A DNA stretch of 64,000 nucleotides from Cyanophora paradoxa (lineage: Eukaryota > Glaucocystophyceae > Cyanophorales > Cyanophoraceae). The notes under the pieces are model-generated. The model did no database searches. It worked only from the letters and a program-made list of their open reading frames with translations, and was not told the DNA's origin. Shown here piece after piece: positions 62,470 through 64,000 of the stretch (positions within the stretch are counted from its first letter, which is position 1; each line of letters begins with the position of its first letter). The DNA lies in contig QPMI01000083.1 of the NCBI GenBank assembly GCA_004431415.1, positions 36,495 to 100,494 on the forward strand, in the 5' to 3' direction. The position numbers and the translations under genes were made by a program.

Positions 62470-63720
62470 CCCGCTGGGCATCTTTAGGATGCAGCTGGGC
62501 CCGACCGAGCGGGCCCTGCGCCAGCTCGCAACTCCGCCGGCTTCCGCGCGGAAGCCCCAGCCGAGGGTGGCCGAGCCGCTAGACGCGAGGCGCCCGCGCG
62601 CGCCTGCGCGCCCCTCTTCCCCGCCGGGCCGCTCCTCTTATGCAGAGGAGGAGTCGCGGCCCCCTGTGCCAGCCAGTGTCCTGAGGCCGAGCCGACGCCG
62701 GCGCCCTGAAGCGCCCGCGCCGAGCCTGAGGGTGAGGCTGCGGTGCTGCGGAAACCGATTCCGACGCCGAGCCCCCGCCGCCAGAGCGCGCGCCGCGACG
62801 CCTGCCCGCGAGCTCGCCAAGCTTGCTGCGTCGCTGGGTTCGCTGAGGCCAAGGCCTCCGCCTCGGCTACTGAGCCGCCACGCGCAAGCGAGCGCGGGCC
62901 GCCCCAGAGCGCTTCGCGCCTCCCGCGCCAGAGTCGGTCTCGCCGCCCCGAAACGACGAGAGCCGGGCCCGGCGCCCGCTGTCGAGGAGCGCGAGGCTCC
63001 CTCGGACGCGGAGATGCCCGACGCCCTGAGGGCGACCTGGGCGCCCCGGCCGCGCTGCTAGAGGACGCTCACGCAGAGGCCGGAGGCCTCGGCGAGATCG
63101 ATGACGAGTCGCTGCCGGAAGGGCCTGTCCCTCCGACGCCTGCGACGCTGACGGCTTCCCCCTCGCTCTTGCGGAGCGAGTCCCGAAGCGTCGAAACCGG
63201 GCCCCGTCGGTGGGGCGCCAAGGATTTGCCGAGCCGCGCCCCTGCATCCGACGCGCTCTTCCTCGCGGCCCCGCCTTGAGGCGGCAGCCTCGAGATGAGT
63301 ACAACCGCGCCACTGGCGCTCCGGGTCGAACCCTCGGATCGGCCGGTGCCGATTGCATATTGAGTGGGAGCCGGAGGACCCTGAGGCGAGCCGCGCTCCC
63401 GGCCTCCGCGCCGACGCTCGCTCTCCCCGGAGACTGCTCGCCACCAGATCCGCGTTCGGCCGGTCCCCCCGGACCCCAAGCCAGCGCCGCGGGCTCGAGG
63501 TCGCCCCTCTGCCCGCGGGCAGGCTTCCGACGACGCCGCCCGCTCGAGCCTGAGACGGTCGCCGCCGAGGCCGCTGCCCCGCAGCGGTGGGTAGAACTCG
63601 ACCCTAGAGGCCGGGACGTTCGCCCGCCGTGCAAGCCGGTCTTCGTGGATACCGTCCTCGACGCGTGGGCCTGCGGACCCTCGCCAGCCGTCGATGGGGC
63701 GCTCCCCGACGCGCTGCGCC
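62470..63720 (+). other. Arg/Pro/Ala-rich linker before the integrase
   Basis: Between RNase H and the integrase onset lies about 1.2 kb of low-complexity coding-like sequence in mixed frames. Most Ty3 elements have only a short linker here. No motif is recognised. Confidence 0.4.
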
Positions 63721-63724
63721 GTAT

Positions 63725-64000
63725 GTTCCGCCCGAGAAGCGCAAGCGTCTGCTCGCCGCTCAGAAGGAGGATTCCTTCTGCAAGAAGCTTCTCGCCTTCC
63801 ACGCAGAGGGCGAGAATCCAACTGTCTGTACCCGCGGCTCGAGGCGCGACGCAGATCCCTGCTCGCCCAGCTGCGCTCACTGCCTGCGGGCCAAGGAGCG
63901 CTTTGCACGCCTGGCCGGCGAGTTCAGCCTGGCCGACGACGGCGTCATCGAGCGCAACCCTTGGTCCTGCCGGCCGTTCCTACCCGTCTTGCCGGACGCT
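63725..64000 (+). CDS. start of the Ty3-like integrase region, 3' partial
   Basis: One frame reads PEKRKRLLAAQKEDSFCKKL, then EFSLADDGVIERNPW and FLPVLPDA. This matches the stretch that precedes the H-H-C-C zinc domain in Ty3 polyproteins (a ...DGVLYR... strand then VPEALR-like). The zinc and catalytic domains lie beyond the window. Confidence 0.5.

Larger units (their letters stand above)
48645..64000 (+). mobile_element. very large Ty3-like (Metaviridae) retroelement, 3' end off-window
   Basis: In + strand order: Gag, two zinc knuckles, about 9 kb of unrecognised coding sequence, aspartic protease, RT, RNase H and the start of integrase. Gag-PR-RT-RH-IN is the Ty3 order. More than 15 kb are inside the window. 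The frame changes every few hundred bases, mostly by single-base losses in homopolymers, while encoded motifs stay well conserved. LTRs are not identified. Confidence 0.75.

Overview
The window is a GC-rich eukaryotic nuclear segment interrupted by one AT-rich island. Host genes are split by many short introns with sense-strand C-tracts (donors such as GTACCCC, acceptors CGCAG). One gene is a plastid-type CbbY sugar phosphatase, which suggests a photosynthetic or formerly photosynthetic protist (a microalga). I cannot fix the lineage from sequence alone.

Left part (1-13147, + strand): a CbbY/HAD phosphatase whose 5' exon carries a perfect 138-bp coding tandem array, a poorly resolved gene with a C2-like exon, and a long multi-exon VIT/von Willebrand A protein. 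Next is a 4.7-kb LTR element (13548-18274) with identical 110-bp direct repeats and a CTAG target duplication. Its single coding region joins a Gag-like segment to an integrase and has no reverse transcriptase. On the - strand follow the 3' end of an unrecognised gene (about 19.0-19.5 kb) and a large membrane-bound hybrid sensor histidine kinase (20706-27080). From 27.2 to 28.8 kb the DNA is palindrome-rich and shows no gene. A poly(A)-tailed retroposon with a 13-bp target duplication lies at 29035-30314.

Centre (30.7-46.4 kb): an unrecognised spliced + strand gene faces a - strand transposase-like gene. That second gene is split by a complete polinton-like virus (PLV) provirus, 33650-45576. 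The provirus has terminal inverted repeats, a 6-bp target duplication (TGCCCC), an rve integrase, a polymerase-like/SF1 helicase fusion, penton and double-jelly-roll capsid proteins, a packaging ATPase and several small genes. All its reading frames are intact. A 12-bp motif, CGTCATTTTTTG, stands upstream of the non-structural - strand genes but not of the capsid genes. Removing the provirus and one copy of TGCCCC restores an open reading frame across the junction, so the empty site can be deduced exactly.

Right part (48.6 kb to the window end, + strand): a very large Ty3-like retroelement with Gag, two zinc knuckles, about 9 kb of unrecognised coding sequence including an RS-rich tract, then aspartic protease, reverse transcriptase with YIDD, RNase H and the beginning of an integrase that runs off the window. 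Its frame is broken repeatedly, mostly by single-base losses in homopolymers. This may reflect unpolished long-read consensus in a repeat rather than true decay.
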